Shown piece after piece: positions 8,247 to 16,967 of a stretch of DNA of 34,331 bases. Each line of letters opens with the position of its first letter. Position 1 is the first letter of the stretch. The stretch is from positions 1-34,331 of the forward strand of contig JAJEBS010000188.1 in NCBI GenBank assembly GCA_022822425.1. The letters run 5' to 3'. The position numbers and the translations under genes were made by a program. The notes below the pieces were generated by a model. That model was not told the origin of the DNA, made no database searches, and was given only the letters and a program-made list of their open reading frames with translations. Source of the DNA: Gemmatimonadota bacterium. GTDB lineage: Bacteria > Gemmatimonadota > Gemmatimonadetes > Longimicrobiales > Gaopeijiaceae.

Positions 8247-9379
8247 TCTCCGACCCCACCCGCTTCCAGAACCGTTTCCTGCTCGTGCTGGCGCTCGGGA
8301 TCACGCTCCTCTTCCTTGTGATGATCCGCCAGTTCCTGGTCGCCGTCCTGCTGGCCGCGGTGTTCAGCGCCATGACCCGGCCGCTCTACCTGCGGCTGGC
8401 CGAGGGCATGCGGGGGCGCGAGAGGGCCGCCGCGGTCGCCACGCTCCTGCTGGTGCTGATCGTCCTGGTGGCGCCCGCCATCGCCTTCATGGGGCTGGTC
8501 GTCTCGCAGGCGGTGGACGTCTCCCAGGCGGCGGCCACCTGGGTGCGCGGCAACATGGACCTGGTCGACTCCATCGAGGCCCGCGTGCTCGAGATCCCGC
8601 TGGTGGGCGACTTGCTGCCCGACCGCGAGCGCATCATCAGCCTCGCGGGCCAACTGGCCCAGAGCGCGGGCGGTGTGCTGGTCGACAGCCTGACCGCCGC
8701 CACCCTGGGCACCACCAACTTCCTGTTCCAGCTCTTCCTGATGCTGTACGCGATGTACTTCTTCCTCACCAGCGGCCCCGCCGTCCTCGACCGCATCCTC
8801 TACCTGGTGCCCCTCCCCTCCGAGGACGAGCACCGGCTCCTCGACCGCTTCGTCTCGGTCACCCGCGCCACCATCAAGGGGTCCCTGGTGATCGGCGTCC
8901 TGCAGGGCGCCCTGGCCGGCCTCAGTTTCGCCGTCTTCGGGGTTCCCGGAGCCGCGTTCTGGGGCACGGTGATGGCGGTGCTGTCCATCGTGCCCGCGCT
9001 GGGCACGGCGCTGGTGTGGGTGCCGGCGGTCATCTGGCTGCTCGCGACCGGCCAGATCGCGGAGGGCATCTCGGTCGGCCTCTGGTGCGGGCTCGTGGTG
9101 GGCACCGTCGACAACTTCCTGCGCCCGCGCCTGGTCGGCCGCGACGCCAGGCTGCCCGACCTGCTGATCCTGCTCAGCACCTTCGGCGGAATCGTGTTCT
9201 TCGGGGCCGTCGGTTTCATCCTCGGGCCCATCGTGGCTGCGCTCCTGGTGACCGTCTGGGAGATCTTCGCGGAGGCCTACCAGGATGTCCTTCCGGAGGT
9301 GCGCCCGCGGGATGAAGAGGCCCCGGAAACACCCCCGTCGGACCTTTCTCCGGAGGGCGATTCCGCACATATTCCGTGA
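8243..9379 (+). CDS. AI-2E family transporter (PerM/YdiK-like permease)
   Basis: This encodes 378 aa. The ATG at 8243 overlaps the stop of the protease gene (ATGA); it gives a start MISDPTRFQNR just before the first membrane segment, as is usual for the family. The hydrophobic pattern fits: two or three N-terminal membrane helices (about residues 10-85), a soluble middle part of about 75 residues, then further helices, with the family-typical GVLQGALAGLSFAVFGVPGAAFWG and VDNFLRPRLVGRDARLPDLLILLSTFGG segments. The C-terminal tail is acidic and Pro-rich. Members are membrane exporters linked to AI-2, Na+/H+ exchange or unknown substrates; the substrate here cannot be assigned. Length is normal. 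The stop overlaps the GTG of the Sco gene by 4 bp, so translation is probably coupled. Confidence 0.93.
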   Translation: MISDPTRFQNRFLLVLALGITLLFLVMIRQFLVAVLLAAVFSAMTRPLYLRLAEGMRGRERAAAVATLLLVLIVLVAPAIAFMGLVVSQAVDVSQAAATWVRGNMDLVDSIEARVLEIPLVGDLLPDRERIISLAGQLAQSAGGVLVDSLTAATLGTTNFLFQLFLMLYAMYFFLTSGPAVLDRILYLVPLPSEDEHRLLDRFVSVTRATIKGSLVIGVLQGALAGLSFAVFGVPGAAFWGTVMAVLSIVPALGTALVWVPAVIWLLATGQIAEGISVGLWCGLVVGTVDNFLRPRLVGRDARLPDLLILLSTFGGIVFFGAVGFILGPIVAALLVTVWEIFAEAYQDVLPEVRPRDEEAPETPPSDLSPEGDSAHIP

Positions 9380-10059
9380 GCATGATGCACGCGAATCCCC
9401 CCCGGGCCGGCGGCCCCGTCCCGCGCCGCGCCAGATCTCTGGCTCCGGTCGCCGTATCCCTCGTCGCTCTGTCCCTTCCCGTCGCGTGCGCGCCCGGGAA
9501 CGGAGGCGACTCCAGCGACTCCGAATTCCAGGGCGAGCCCCTCCCGATCCTCATCGAGCGCCCCGACTTCACGCTCACCGACACCGAAGGCCGTCCCTAC
9601 TCGTTTCTGGAGGAGACGCGCGGCCGGGTGGTGCTGCTCTTCTTCGGCTACACCTGGTGCCCGGACATCTGCCCCATCCACATGGCCAACATCGGCCAGG
9701 CGATGAAGACCATCCCCACCGAGGACCGGCACCGCCTCGAGGTCGTCTTCGTGTCGACCGATCCCGCCCGCGACACGCCCGAGCGCATCCGCGAATGGCT
9801 CGACGTCTTCGACCCCTCGTTCGTCGGGCTGCGAGGCCCCCTGGAGGAAGTCAACCGCATCCAGAACCAGGTCGGCCTTCCGGCGTCGCTGCTCGACGAG
9901 CCCGACGAGGACGGCAACTACCTGGTCGGGCACGCGGCTTCGGTGCTCGCCTTTTCCGTGGATGGCCCCGCGCGGCTGCGCTATCCCTTCGGGACGCGCC
10001 AGGCGGCATGGGCCCACGACCTTCCCAGGCTGATCGGACAGCCCGGCTCCGGCCCATAG
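9376..10059 (+). CDS. Sco1/SenC copper chaperone
   Basis: This encodes 227 aa. The GTG at 9376 overlaps the permease stop (GTGA); the ATG at 9382, two codons on, is equally possible. An N-terminal signal with a Cys at its end (SLPVACAPG) suggests a lipoprotein. The thioredoxin-like domain shows GYTWCPDICPIHM with C95 and C99, and a distal His in VGHAAS (H186): the Cys-Cys-His copper site of Sco proteins is complete. VFVSTDPARDTPERI and FVGLRG are further Sco signatures. Sco proteins deliver copper to the CuA site of cytochrome c oxidase subunit II, or act as disulfide reductases there. The neighbouring PCu(A)C gene, 4 bp downstream, belongs to the same pathway, and CtaG lies 1.9 kb further on. 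No oxidase subunits are in the window. Confidence 0.93.
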   Translation: MSMMHANPPRAGGPVPRRARSLAPVAVSLVALSLPVACAPGNGGDSSDSEFQGEPLPILIERPDFTLTDTEGRPYSFLEETRGRVVLLFFGYTWCPDICPIHMANIGQAMKTIPTEDRHRLEVVFVSTDPARDTPERIREWLDVFDPSFVGLRGPLEEVNRIQNQVGLPASLLDEPDEDGNYLVGHAASVLAFSVDGPARLRYPFGTRQAAWAHDLPRLIGQPGSGP

Positions 10060-10063
10060 CCGC

Positions 10064-10636
10064 ATGAGCCCGTCCCTTCGCCGGCGATGGACGCAGCACC
10101 ACCTGCCGCGCCCGGTCGCCCCCATGTTCACCAGGCTCGCCTGCACGCGATCGCCGTACCTCCTGCTCCTCCTCGCCGCCGCGGCCTGCGACACCCCGGA
10201 ACTCCGGTGGGTGTCCACCAGCCGCGACGGGGTCCTGGAGATCTCGGAGGCGTTCGCCGGCGAGTCGGTCACCGGCGGGACGGCGGCGGTCTACTTCGCC
10301 CTCCGCAACCGAGGGTCGGTGGACGACACCCTGGAGGCCGTCGCGGTCGAGGGCGCCGGGTCGGCCCTCATCCACGAGGCCGGGGAGAGGGACGGCATCC
10401 GCGTCATGGCCCCGGTCTCCGCCCTCCCTCTTCCCGCGGACCAGGTCACCCGCCTCGTGCCGGGGGGCACGCACGTCATGCTGCTCGATCTCGCCCGGCG
10501 CCCGGTGGCCGGCGATTCGCTCACGGGCGTACTTCGCTTCCGCAGCGGCCGGGAGATCTCGCTGCGCGCGGAGGTACACGGCCTGACGGAACTCGAGGGC
10601 ATTCTCCACGAAAGCACCCGGCGCAGCGCGGGTTAG
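10064..10636 (+). CDS. PCu(A)C-type periplasmic copper chaperone
   Basis: This encodes 190 aa. The metal-binding signature H-x10-M-x21-H-x-M is complete: H104, M115, H137, M139. The protein has an N-terminal lipoprotein-type segment ending in AAAAC-D. The ATG at 10064 leaves a 4-bp gap after Sco1; an internal ATG at 10124 gives a more usual 22-residue signal (MFTRLACTRSPYLLLLLAAAAC) and cannot be ruled out. Neither start has a clear ribosome site. Family members bind Cu(I) and hand it to cytochrome oxidase, usually together with Sco. A stop at 10634-10636 ends the run of close genes; 150 bp follow before the next start. Confidence 0.9.
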   Translation: MSPSLRRRWTQHHLPRPVAPMFTRLACTRSPYLLLLLAAAACDTPELRWVSTSRDGVLEISEAFAGESVTGGTAAVYFALRNRGSVDDTLEAVAVEGAGSALIHEAGERDGIRVMAPVSALPLPADQVTRLVPGGTHVMLLDLARRPVAGDSLTGVLRFRSGREISLRAEVHGLTELEGILHESTRRSAG

Positions 10637-10692
10637 GTGACGGCTCCGGGCCCGTGCCTCTCCGACACACCGTCCGGCTCACCCCCGTATTC

Positions 10693-10721
10693 TTGGACTG
10701 GACCCCGGCTAGCGTTACCCT
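10693..10721 (+). promoter_or_regulatory. Possible sigma70-like promoter
   Basis: TTGGAC (10693-10698) and TACCCT (10716-10721) are 17 bp apart, in the 150-bp gap before the barrel gene at 10787. The -10 box is poor, so this is a weak call. Confidence 0.3.
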
Positions 10722-10786
10722 GTCCCGGGCTGATAACGTTTCCGTGCCGCAGATGCCGATGCGAGACACCTGACTGGAGGAGCACC

Positions 10787-11890
10787 ATGACCCGAACGAG
10801 CCCCTGGGTTGGATACGCGGCTCTGTGCCTGGCCGTCGCGCTGGGACCCGTGGTGGCTGCCGGTCAGGAGCTGCCTCCCGAAGTCCGGATCGACCTCTAC
10901 CTCGTGCGGGCGGAGCGCCATGTGCAGAACCAGGACTGGCCGGCTGCCCTGGAAGCCCTGGACATCGCCATGCTGCTCCAGGCCGATGGAGGCGTCGAGA
11001 CCCCGGCCGAACTGTGGTTCACGCACGCCAGGGCGGCTCTGGGAGCCGGATTCCCCGATACGGCCATCACATCCGCGACCCGCTACCTGCAGGCTGCGGG
11101 TCGGGGGGGTGAGAACTACGAGGCGGCGCTGGTGCTTCTGGACGAGGCGATGACCCGCGCCCAGGACGATCCCGTGCCCGTGGTGTCGAGGGCGCAGCCA
11201 CCGGGTCCCGCGCCCGCCGCTGCTCCGCCCGCCGCCGAACCCGCACCCGCTGCCGCACCGGCGCGTGCCGGCGATCCCGCCCCCGCCGTGCAACCGGCCG
11301 GGGCCAGGGGGGGGCTTACCGTGCTCTTCCCCCTGGTGGCGATGAACGCGTCGACCATGGCCGTCACGAGCAGTCAGACAGCCATCGGTGCGTCGCAGAT
11401 CATCGGCGTGGGCGGCGGGTTCGGCGTCGCATTCCCGGTCAGCGGCCGATACGGCGTCCAGGTCGGCGCCCAATTCGCGCAAAAAGGGGCCAGAGTGACG
11501 ACGGCGGGCACCGCCAGCGCGGACGTTACCTTCGAAAGCGTCGACATCACGGCGCTCGCGCGCATCTCGGCGGCGACGGTGGCGAATCTTCCGGTGTACG
11601 CGCTGGTCGGCCCCTACGCGTCCTTCGAGCTGGGTTGCCGCTTCGCGCCGGACGCCAGCGTCGCCGGGCTCATCCCCGCCAGCGGCGACTGCCGGAACCC
11701 GAGCCTCGACACCCGGTCGACCGACTTCGGCGTCTCGGCGGGGTTGGGCATCGAGATGGGCACGGCCGGAACCCGCATCACCGGCGGGCTCCTGTACAAC
11801 TACGGAATCCAGGACATCAACAAGGTCGCGGGCGAAGCGGCCAGGCACCGGGTCCTCAACATTCATGTCGGAGTTGCCAGGACGTTCTGA
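10787..11890 (+). CDS. Exported TPR-like/outer-membrane beta-barrel protein
   Basis: This encodes 367 aa. The ATG at 10787 has GGAGGAG at 10776-10782 at good spacing and starts a signal peptide (MTRTSPWVGYAALCLAVALGPVVAAGQ). The mature N-terminal part (about residues 28-125) is helical and TPR-like: AERHVQNQDWPAALEALDIAM, ELWFTHARAALGAGFPDTAI, and a third helix pair. An Ala/Pro-rich linker (about 130-175) follows, then a Gly-rich strand region (about 178-367) typical of a small barrel (IGVGGGFGVAFPVSGRYGVQVGAQFAQKG) ending in VGVARTF. Two Cys lie in a long loop (CRFAPDA...SGDC). The N-terminal part resembles modules found in other secreted proteins of this type of bacterium, but I do not recognise a named family. 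It sits between the PCu(A)C and CtaG genes; a link to copper handling is only positional. Confidence 0.8.
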   Translation: MTRTSPWVGYAALCLAVALGPVVAAGQELPPEVRIDLYLVRAERHVQNQDWPAALEALDIAMLLQADGGVETPAELWFTHARAALGAGFPDTAITSATRYLQAAGRGGENYEAALVLLDEAMTRAQDDPVPVVSRAQPPGPAPAAAPPAAEPAPAAAPARAGDPAPAVQPAGARGGLTVLFPLVAMNASTMAVTSSQTAIGASQIIGVGGGFGVAFPVSGRYGVQVGAQFAQKGARVTTAGTASADVTFESVDITALARISAATVANLPVYALVGPYASFELGCRFAPDASVAGLIPASGDCRNPSLDTRSTDFGVSAGLGIEMGTAGTRITGGLLYNYGIQDINKVAGEAARHRVLNIHVGVARTF

Positions 11891-11892
11891 GA

Positions 11893-11924
11893 GGGCGCCC
11901 CTGGCACGACTCCCGGGGACGCCC
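11893..11924 (+). terminator. GC-rich hairpin between barrel gene and CtaG
   Basis: GGGCG CCCC (11893-11901) pairs with GGGG (11915-11918) and CGCCC (11920-11924), with one bulged A, in the 41-bp gap. There is no T-run, so it may weaken rather than end transcription, or stabilise an mRNA end. Confidence 0.35.
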
Positions 11925-11931
11925 GACTGAC

Positions 11932-12732
11932 GTGCAATGGTGGTGTTTTTCCCAGAGCACGGCCTGGAGCTGGGAGTGGCAGGCCTATCCGGGGGTATGG
12001 CTCTTCGTGGCCGCCATGGCCGCCGGCTACGCACGCTGGAGCGGAGTTCCGCTGCGTGACCGGCGCGCGTGGTGTTTCTACGCCGGCGTGCTCCTGCTCT
12101 GGGCCGCCTTCGACTGGCCGCTCGGTCCGCTGGGGGCGTCGTACCTGGCCAGCGCGCACATGGCCCAGTTCCTGCTGGTAGGACTGATCGCACCGGCGCT
12201 CCTGCTGCTCGGACTGCCGGCCCGTTTTTTCGACCGCATCGGCGAGAGTCCGCGGGCACTCGCCGTTCTCTCCGACCTCACGCACCCTCTCGCGGCGTTC
12301 ATGATCTACAACGTCATGATGACCGTCACCCACTGGCCAGGCGTCGTCGACACCTTCATGGCTACCCAGCCGGGGATGTTCGCGCTCGACATGGCCTGGC
12401 TCCTGTCCGGCCTGGTGTTCTGGTGGCCGGTCCTCTGCCCGGTCCCGGACCGCAGCGGCTTCCATCCGCTGGCCAAGGTCGCGTACCTGGGCATCAACGG
12501 CATCCTCATCCGTCCGCCGTTCGCGATGATGGTTTTTTCGCAGTTCCCCATCTACGCGACGTACGAACTCGCGCCCCCGATTCCCGGCACCACGGCGCTC
12601 GGGGACCAGCAGATGGCGGGCGCGGTGATGAAGGTGGGGCAGGGGTGGATCATGGGAATCGCGCTTGGGATTATCTTTTACCGCTGGTGGCTGGAGACAA
12701 GACACGCCCGCAAAACGAGGACAACGGCATGA
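11932..12732 (+). CDS. ctaG: CtaG-family cytochrome c oxidase assembly protein
   Basis: This encodes 266 aa from a GTG at 11932. The start is chosen because the first residues (QWWCFSQSTAWSWEWQAYPGVWLF) match the usual N-terminus of caa3-type CtaG proteins; no ATG lies in frame before the first membrane helix is lost. About six to seven membrane helices are visible. The SAHMAQFLLVGLIAPALLLLGLP helix with its His, the THWP turn after the third helix, and the late GWIMGIALG helix are family-typical. This is the Pfam caa3_CtaG (Bacillus-type) family, unrelated to the proteobacterial Cox11-type CtaG. It is needed for copper insertion or assembly of caa3 oxidase. The stop overlaps the following ligase start (ATGA at 12729). 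A GC-rich hairpin lies just upstream. Confidence 0.92.
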   Translation: MQWWCFSQSTAWSWEWQAYPGVWLFVAAMAAGYARWSGVPLRDRRAWCFYAGVLLLWAAFDWPLGPLGASYLASAHMAQFLLVGLIAPALLLLGLPARFFDRIGESPRALAVLSDLTHPLAAFMIYNVMMTVTHWPGVVDTFMATQPGMFALDMAWLLSGLVFWWPVLCPVPDRSGFHPLAKVAYLGINGILIRPPFAMMVFSQFPIYATYELAPPIPGTTALGDQQMAGAVMKVGQGWIMGIALGIIFYRWWLETRHARKTRTTA

Positions 12733-14270
12733 GCGACTCCCACCTCCCGTTCCTGAACGCGGCATGGGCCAACCCCGGCCGAATCGGCCTGGTGAGCGGC
12801 GGAGCCAATACCCGATACTGCGACCTGCTCGCCGTTTCCGAGCGGGTGGCGCACTACCTGCTGCGCGGGCGCTCCGACCTCCGGGAGGCCCGCATCGTTC
12901 TGCTGGCGCCTCCCGGCTTCGCGTACGTCGCGGCGCATTGGGGCATCTGGCGCGCCGGGGGCGTGGTGGTCCCGCTGGCGCTGGCGCATCCGGTCCCGGA
13001 GCTGACGTCGCTCATCGCGGACGCCGACCCGGAACTGGTGCTCGTGCACCCGTACACGGAGAGACAGGGGATCCCGGCGGCGGAGGCGTGCGGCGTCCCG
13101 TGGGCCGATGTCGTGGATACCCTCATGGGTCCGCCCGGCACCCGCCTCTCCGACCTGCTGGCGCCCATGCCCAACGCGCCTCCCCTCCCGGCCATCGCCG
13201 AATCGCGCGACGCGCACATCATCTACACCAGCGGCACCACCGGGAAGCCCAAGGGCGTAGTCACCACCCATGCCGCCACCCGGCACCAGGTGGAGAGCGT
13301 CGCCCGGGCCTGGAAGATCACGCGCGACGACCGGGTCCTGAACGCCCTCCCCCTGCACCACGTGCACGGCATCGTCAACGCCCTGCTGTGCCCGCTCTGG
13401 CAGGGCGCCTCGGTCGAGGTCCTCCCGCGCTTCGACCCCGTTGCGATCTGGGAGAGCCTCTCGAACCTGCGCGTGACCATCTTCATGGGCGTGCCCACCA
13501 TGTACGTGCGCCTGATACGGGCGTTGGGGAGCATGCCCTACCAGCGCAAGGAAGTGGCCGCCTGGTCCGCCGGCGACCTGCGCCTCACCATCTCGGGCTC
13601 GGACGCGCTCCCCGCCAGCGTCCGCGAGCGCTGGCAGAGGATCACCGGCAAGGACATCGTCGAGCGCTACGGCCTCACCGAGACCGGCATGGTGCTCACC
13701 AACCCTCCCAACGGCGCCGGCGTCGCGGGCCACGTCGGCAATCCCTTCCCGTCCGTGCAGGTGCGCCTCAGGAGCGACGGGGGCGGCGAGGCCCGCCCCG
13801 GAGAGGAGGGCTGCATCGAGGTGCGCGGACCGGGCCTGTTCCGCGAATACTGGCGCCGCCCCGAAGAGACCGCCGCCGCCTTCCGCGACGGCTGGTTCGA
13901 CACCGGCGACCGCGCGGTCCGGGGCGAGCACGGCTACCGCATCCTCGGGCGCGAGAGCGTCGACATCATCAAGACCGGGGGAGAGAAGGTCTCGGCGCTC
14001 GAGATCGAGAACGTGCTGCGCCAGCACTACCGCGTCACGGACTGCGCGGTCGTGGGCATCCCCGACGACGAGTGGGGCGAGCAGGTGTCCGCCGCGGTCG
14101 TCCTCACCGGGGAAGAGCCCGCCACGGCCGAGCTGCGCCAGTGGGTCAAGCGGCACCTTGCGGGCTACAAGGCGCCCGCGCGCTACATGGTGGTCGATGA
14201 GCTGCCCCGGAACTCCATGGGCAAGCTGCTCAAGTCCCAGGTGCGCGACCTCTTCCTGCAGACCGCATGA
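12729..14270 (+). CDS. Malonyl-CoA synthetase-like acyl-CoA ligase (MatB/ACSF3 type)
   Basis: This encodes 513 aa, a full-length ANL (adenylate-forming) enzyme. Motifs in order: the P-loop Y166-TSGTTGKPKG-176, the LPLHHVHGIVNAL stretch, Y314-GLTETGM, D387-GWFDTGD-394, and the C-terminal catalytic Lys K499 in NSMGKLLK. The HHVHG and RYGLTETGM forms are typical of malonate-CoA ligases, but a related short- or medium-chain acid cannot be excluded. The enzyme would convert the acid, ATP and CoA to acyl-CoA, AMP and PPi in the cytoplasm. It overlaps CtaG upstream and the sodium:solute symporter downstream by 4 bp each (ATGA in both). The symporter may supply the ligase's substrate; CtaG is unrelated functionally as far as I can see. 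No regulatory element is visible. Confidence 0.88.
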   Translation: MSDSHLPFLNAAWANPGRIGLVSGGANTRYCDLLAVSERVAHYLLRGRSDLREARIVLLAPPGFAYVAAHWGIWRAGGVVVPLALAHPVPELTSLIADADPELVLVHPYTERQGIPAAEACGVPWADVVDTLMGPPGTRLSDLLAPMPNAPPLPAIAESRDAHIIYTSGTTGKPKGVVTTHAATRHQVESVARAWKITRDDRVLNALPLHHVHGIVNALLCPLWQGASVEVLPRFDPVAIWESLSNLRVTIFMGVPTMYVRLIRALGSMPYQRKEVAAWSAGDLRLTISGSDALPASVRERWQRITGKDIVERYGLTETGMVLTNPPNGAGVAGHVGNPFPSVQVRLRSDGGGEARPGEEGCIEVRGPGLFREYWRRPEETAAAFRDGWFDTGDRAVRGEHGYRILGRESVDIIKTGGEKVSALEIENVLRQHYRVTDCAVVGIPDDEWGEQVSAAVVLTGEEPATAELRQWVKRHLAGYKAPARYMVVDELPRNSMGKLLKSQVRDLFLQTA

Positions 14271-15760
14271 TCGACTCGCTGCGCGAATACTGGCCGGTCC
14301 ACGCGCTGCTCGCAGTCTACACCCTGCTGCTCGCCTATCACGCCTGGGAGGGCAACCGGGGCACGAAGCGGCTGGCCGACTACTACGTGGGCGGACGCAA
14401 CATGGGGGCCGTCACCATCGCCCTCTCCTTCTTCGCCACCTACTCGAACACCAACAGCTTCGTCGGCTTCTCGGGGCAGTCGTGGTCGTGGGGCGCCCCC
14501 TGGCTCCTGATGGCCCCGCTCATCGTCATCTTCTCGACGTCCGCCTGGATCTGGGTGGCCCCGCGCCTGCGCGACTTCACCGCCGCGCTCGACTCGCTCA
14601 CCATCCCCGACTTCGTGGGCTTCCGCTTCGAGAGCCCCGCGGCCCGCGTGCTCGCGGCCATCATCATCATCTTCGCGTCGTTCTTCTACATGACGGCGGT
14701 CTTCAAGGGCATCGGCAACCTGCTGGAGACCTTCCTCGAGATCCCCTACCGCACCGCCATCCTCATCGTCTTCGTGATCGTGATGCTCTACACCGTCATC
14801 GGCGGCTTCATCTCGGTGGTGAAGACCGACGCGGTGCAGGGGGTGGTGATGGTCTTCGCGGGCGTGCTCCTCTTCCACGGCACCACAAGCGCCGCGGGCG
14901 GGGTGGGCTCCATCTTCGAGATGGCCGGCGCCCCCGACACCGCGCACCTGTTCACCTGGAACGGGGGCGAGGCCTTCCCCCTGGTGATGGGGGTGATGGT
15001 GGCCGCCACCATCAAGTTCATCGTCGAGCCGCGCCAGCTCTCGCGCTTCTACGCGCTCAGGAGCGCCCGCGAGGTGCGCACCGGGGTCTGGATCTCGACG
15101 ATCATCTTCGCTGCGGTGTACACGATGCTGGTGCCGATCGGGATGTACGCGCGCAACATCCTCCCCGGCGGCATCGAGGACACGGACCTGGTGGTGCCCG
15201 GGCTGCTCACCGAGCCCGGCGTCTTCGCCCCGGGGGTGGGCGCCTTCCTGCTGGTCGCGATGGTCGCCGCCGCCATGTCCTCGCTCGACAGCGTGCTGCT
15301 GGTGATGGCCTCCACCACGGACCGCGACATCTTCGGGACAAGGCGCGGCAGGCGCGACGAGCGCTCGGCGATGCGGCGCACCCGCTGGTACGTGGCGCTG
15401 TTCGCCGCCATCACCGCCGTGATCTCCCTCAACCCGCTCGACGGCGTGGTCGGCCTGACCGCCTTCTCGGGCGCCATGTACGCCGCCTGCTTCTTCCCGG
15501 CGGTGATCCTCGGGCTGCATTGGCGGCGCGGCAACGGCGCCTCGGCGGTCGCTTCCTTCCTGGTGGGCCTCGGGGTGCTCGTGATCTGGCGGCTCACCCC
15601 GCTGGGCGGGGTGCTGCACGAGGTCTTCCCGGCGCTCGCCCTCTCCCTCGCGGCCTACGTGCTGGTGGCCCTGCGCACCAGCCCGCCCAACGCGCCCCAC
15701 AGGGTGGAGGTGCTGTTCAAGCAGGCGGAGCGGCGCGGCCGCAGGCGCGCGCGGCGCTGA
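14267..15760 (+). CDS. Sodium:solute symporter (SSS family)
   Basis: This encodes 497 aa with about 13 hydrophobic helices. Family features visible are the ADYYVGGRNMGA turn after helix 1, the ATYSNTNSFVGFSGQSWSWG helix, the IGGFISVVKTDAVQGVVM segment (SSS signature) and AMSSLDSVLLVMASTTDRDI. The last matches the conserved Ser-rich Na+-site helix of this family. The start overlaps the ligase stop. Predicted role: uptake of a small organic solute, driven by sodium, across the inner membrane. The substrate is not visible in the sequence; by position it may be a carboxylate activated by the ligase. The C-terminus is Arg-rich (ERRGRRRARR). A 31-bp gap separates the gene from the ATPase gene. Confidence 0.93.
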   Translation: MIDSLREYWPVHALLAVYTLLLAYHAWEGNRGTKRLADYYVGGRNMGAVTIALSFFATYSNTNSFVGFSGQSWSWGAPWLLMAPLIVIFSTSAWIWVAPRLRDFTAALDSLTIPDFVGFRFESPAARVLAAIIIIFASFFYMTAVFKGIGNLLETFLEIPYRTAILIVFVIVMLYTVIGGFISVVKTDAVQGVVMVFAGVLLFHGTTSAAGGVGSIFEMAGAPDTAHLFTWNGGEAFPLVMGVMVAATIKFIVEPRQLSRFYALRSAREVRTGVWISTIIFAAVYTMLVPIGMYARNILPGGIEDTDLVVPGLLTEPGVFAPGVGAFLLVAMVAAAMSSLDSVLLVMASTTDRDIFGTRRGRRDERSAMRRTRWYVALFAAITAVISLNPLDGVVGLTAFSGAMYAACFFPAVILGLHWRRGNGASAVASFLVGLGVLVIWRLTPLGGVLHEVFPALALSLAAYVLVALRTSPPNAPHRVEVLFKQAERRGRRRARR

Positions 15761-15791
15761 AGGGGGACGTCACCCCGGGAGAGCGAGTTCC

Positions 15792-16967
15792 ATGGGAGAG
15801 AGTGGAGGCGGACCGACGCAAGACGGAGCCAACTCGGCTCGGCCGGCCCGGCTGAGCAGGCTTACGCTTGAAGGCTACAGGTCTTTCCAGAAGGAGACGA
15901 TCGATTTCGGCGACATAACCGTGCTGCTCGGCGCCAACGGCGCCGGCAAGAGCAACCTGGTGTCCTTCTTCGGGATGCTTGGCTTCCTCAGCACAGGTGC
16001 GCTGCAGGAATTCATCGGTCGAGCGGGACGTTCCGACTCGATCCTGTTCGGCGGGCGAAGGGCGACCCCGCAGTTGCGCGCCGCGGTCGAATTCGTCGGC
16101 GAGGACTCCGCTGGGGACGAGCGAAGGACCACCTACCGGATGCGGCTCGGGGACGCCGCACCCGACACCCTGATTTTCCTCGATGAGCGCGCTGTGTATT
16201 CGCATTCCGGATTTGCGCAACCGCAAGACATCCTGCTGGGGTCGGGGCACCGCGAGAGCAGGCTGAAGGATCGAGCTGACCAGGGAAACGAGACCTGCCG
16301 CGTTCTTCACCTCCTGCTGTCGGGCTGCCGTGCCTTCCACTTCCATGATACGTCTCCCCAAGCCAACATCAGAAAATCCCGCTACATCAAGGACAATCGC
16401 TATCTCCGGCACGACGCGGGGAACCTCGCCCCGTATCTGTACGCCCTCGGGCAAACCCGTCCGGACTGCTATCGTCGCCTTGTGGAAACCGTTCGGCTGG
16501 TGTTCCCGGCGTTTGGGGATTTTCGTTTGGCTCCCGACGCGGCCAAGACTCACCAGGTCCTGTTGGACTGGCACGAGAAGGATCGTTCGGACTATCTCTG
16601 CGGACCCCACCAGCTGTCGGATGGAAGCCTGCGGTTCATGGCCCTGGCCACCCTGTTTCTTCAACCCCCGGAGAGGCTCCCCAATGTGATCGTGCTGGAT
16701 GAGCCCGAGTTGGGGCTCCATCCCTACGCGATAAGCGTCCTCGCGGCGATGGTGAAGGCGGCCGCGACGAAAGTCCAGGTGGTGTTGGCCACGCAGTCGC
16801 CCCGTCTGGTGGATGAGTTCGAGCCGCACCAGGTCGTGGTGCTTGAGACCGAGGGCAGTGCGGGGACCAGGCGCCGTCCCCTGAATCCGTCCGGCCTCGC
16901 TCAGTGGTTGGAGGAGTACTCCCTCGGCGAACTTTGGGAGAAGAACCTTTTCGGCGGACGGCCTTGA
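15792..16967 (+). CDS. AAA ATPase, COG4637-like (defence-type ABC/RecF-like ATPase)
   Basis: This encodes 391 aa. A Walker A motif is at residues 47-54 (GANGAGKS), an ABC-like signature is at 275-279 (LSDGS), and Walker B is LDEPELGLHP with D303-E304. ATQSPRLVD follows, where SMC/RecF-type ATPases carry a D-loop/H-loop. Between Walker A and the signature there is an insert of about 220 residues. This layout fits the predicted ATPase family that is often found next to DUF4276 proteins (COG4637-like). GGAG (15778-15781) lies ten bases before the ATG. The stop overlaps the next start by 4 bp. The pair probably works together as a nucleotide-sensing ATPase plus an acidic-site partner. A defence role is inferred from family company, not shown. 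It starts a four-gene overlapping set after a gap of 31 bp to the symporter. Confidence 0.88.
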   Translation: MGESGGGPTQDGANSARPARLSRLTLEGYRSFQKETIDFGDITVLLGANGAGKSNLVSFFGMLGFLSTGALQEFIGRAGRSDSILFGGRRATPQLRAAVEFVGEDSAGDERRTTYRMRLGDAAPDTLIFLDERAVYSHSGFAQPQDILLGSGHRESRLKDRADQGNETCRVLHLLLSGCRAFHFHDTSPQANIRKSRYIKDNRYLRHDAGNLAPYLYALGQTRPDCYRRLVETVRLVFPAFGDFRLAPDAAKTHQVLLDWHEKDRSDYLCGPHQLSDGSLRFMALATLFLQPPERLPNVIVLDEPELGLHPYAISVLAAMVKAAATKVQVVLATQSPRLVDEFEPHQVVVLETEGSAGTRRRPLNPSGLAQWLEEYSLGELWEKNLFGGRP

